DNA of 36,703 nt from Alphaproteobacteria bacterium (GTDB lineage: Bacteria; Pseudomonadota; Alphaproteobacteria; Bin95). The notes under the pieces were generated by a model. The model ran no database searches, was not told the origin of the DNA, and saw nothing but the letters and a program-made list of their open reading frames with translations. Of this stretch, positions 36,260 through 36,703 are shown piece by piece. The position numbers were made by a program, and so were the translations under genes. Position 1 is the stretch's first letter. Each line of letters starts with the position of its first letter. Location: contig JAPOZD010000030.1 of the NCBI GenBank assembly GCA_026706245.1, positions 1-36,703 on the forward strand, in the 5' to 3' direction.

Positions 36260-36557
36260 ATTTGTTCAGGCGCACCATCGCGCGCCGGATCGCGGCGCTC
36301 GCCGAAGCCGCCGAGCTCGGGCCGGGCTACTCCGGCCGCGTCGGCATGGCGATCCGCATGACGCGCGAGGGCGCTCCCAACGCCGTCGTCATGCGCCAGG
36401 GACGATGGGAGACGCCGGAAATGGTCGCCCGATACACGCGATCCGAAGCCGCCGGCGAGGCGCTCAAATATCTCTAACCGGGCGAGCGCGATCCACCCGC
36501 CGCGCGCTCTAGCTCCCGGATCAAGTCTTTGCTAATGTTTGTGCCATCGACTAATCG

Positions 36558-36577
36558 ATACAGCAGAATACAGCAGA
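36558..36577. repeat. Two tandem 10-bp repeats (ATACAGCAGA)
   Basis: Two perfect, adjoining copies of ATACAGCAGA lie one helical turn apart, in a 119-base gap between the decayed recombinase and the partial gene at the right edge. They could be operator or recombinase arm sites. GATACAGC also occurs at 33051-33058, upstream of the first integrase. Confidence 0.55.
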
Positions 36578-36596
36578 ACACAAAAGAGACACCGTT

Positions 36597-36703
36597 ATGA
36601 GTGCATTGGATCGCCCCGAAGACCGAGTAAAAAAACAATCGGCCATAAACTGCATCAAAGACAACAGCAAAGCCAAATGGCGCGCCCAAGGAATTGGAGG
36701 CAG
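36597..36703 (+). CDS. Start of an unrecognised gene, cut by window edge
   Basis: An ATG at 36597 opens a frame that stays open for 35 codons to the window end, beginning MSALDRPEDRVKK and then lysine-rich, hydrophilic text. Composition is AT-richer than the neighbours. The upstream GAGAC is a weak ribosome-binding site. No family is recognised. The opposite-strand frame at 36474-36689 is hydrophobic but has no support. Confidence 0.4.
   Translation, partial: MSALDRPEDRVKKQSAINCIKDNSKAKWRAQGIGG

Larger units (their letters stand above)
35564..36477 (+). pseudogene. Decayed third tyrosine recombinase
   Basis: Remains of a different integrase type can be followed across three lesions. The N-terminal part (SPHTRRAYLAAWRRWEAWAGERG) runs to a TAG at 35930-35932, probably once CAG. 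The same frame then continues with the Arg-box DAGLRRSEAAALLWSDI until about 36140. From 36141 to about 36262 the coding text is replaced by AT-rich DNA. The C-terminal part reappears in another frame: TIARRIAALAEAA, then YSGRVGMA, where relatives have GHSGRVGMA, so the catalytic His of HxxR is missing. The end QGRWETPEMVARYTRSEAA still has the Tyr. No convincing start is visible. It is separate in type from the two intact integrases. Confidence 0.8.

Overview
The window reads as chromosomal DNA from a GC-rich alphaproteobacterium. The evidence is a dnaN-recF-gyrB block, a divergent hrcA-grpE / rph-rdgB-hemW block and a folate-dependent trmFO, all in GC-rich codons. Catabolic genes common in marine and host-associated Rhodospirillales/Rhodobacterales-like bacteria are interspersed: an LLM flavin oxidoreductase, an acyl-CoA dehydrogenase, a PhyH dioxygenase, a D-aminoacylase-type amidohydrolase and a thiolase/DUF35 pair. 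The lineage assignment is inference from gene content only. No rRNA, CRISPR array or replication origin was seen. There is one tRNA (CAU anticodon).

Layout, left to right. (1) 1-3958, minus strand: a flavin monooxygenase, a 17-unit pentapeptide-repeat protein, an acyl-CoA dehydrogenase and a reductive-dehalogenase-domain protein cut off near the left edge. (2) 4223-4906: a low-GC secreted orphan. (3) 5009-9759, minus: dnaN-recF-gyrB, with no dnaA upstream; a PhyH dioxygenase is divergent from dnaN. (4) 10614-11426, minus: an arsR-arsI organoarsenical module with a near-consensus, apparently leaderless promoter. (5) 11423-16395, minus: a tightly packed operon of trmFO, threonine aldolase, D-aminoacylase-like amidohydrolase and a DNA methyltransferase. 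(6) 16554-18975: a DNA alkylation repair protein and a TPP-dependent acetolactate-synthase-like enzyme, convergent. (7) 19071-19984, minus: a DUF1778/GNAT toxin-antitoxin pair. (8) 20068-21722: a thiolase-fold protein without the usual nucleophilic cysteine, coupled to a DUF35 partner. (9) 21749-26030: grpE and hrcA on minus, rph-rdgB-hemW on plus. (10) 26023-27963, minus: a Dps ferritin with a 15-bp palindromic operator and a mercuric-reductase-like flavoprotein. (11) 28092-31187: a TPR protein with two degenerate GT9-like modules, the tRNA and an unrecognised protein. (12) 31430-33043: a Tat-exported polyamine-type binding protein and an isochorismatase-like hydrolase truncated at its 3' end. 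(13) About 33020 to the right edge: a mobile region with two intact tandem tyrosine recombinases, a third decayed recombinase, short repeats and the start of an unrecognised gene.

The parts most worth following up are the hydrolase truncation beside the paired integrases, whose first Shine-Dalgarno lies in a hairpin; the cysteine-less thiolase/DUF35 pair, which resembles the aldolase complexes of steroid side-chain degradation; the duplicated TPR-GT9 protein; and the regulatory sites upstream of arsR, dps and the toxin-antitoxin pair. Both ends of the window look like junctions with mobile DNA.
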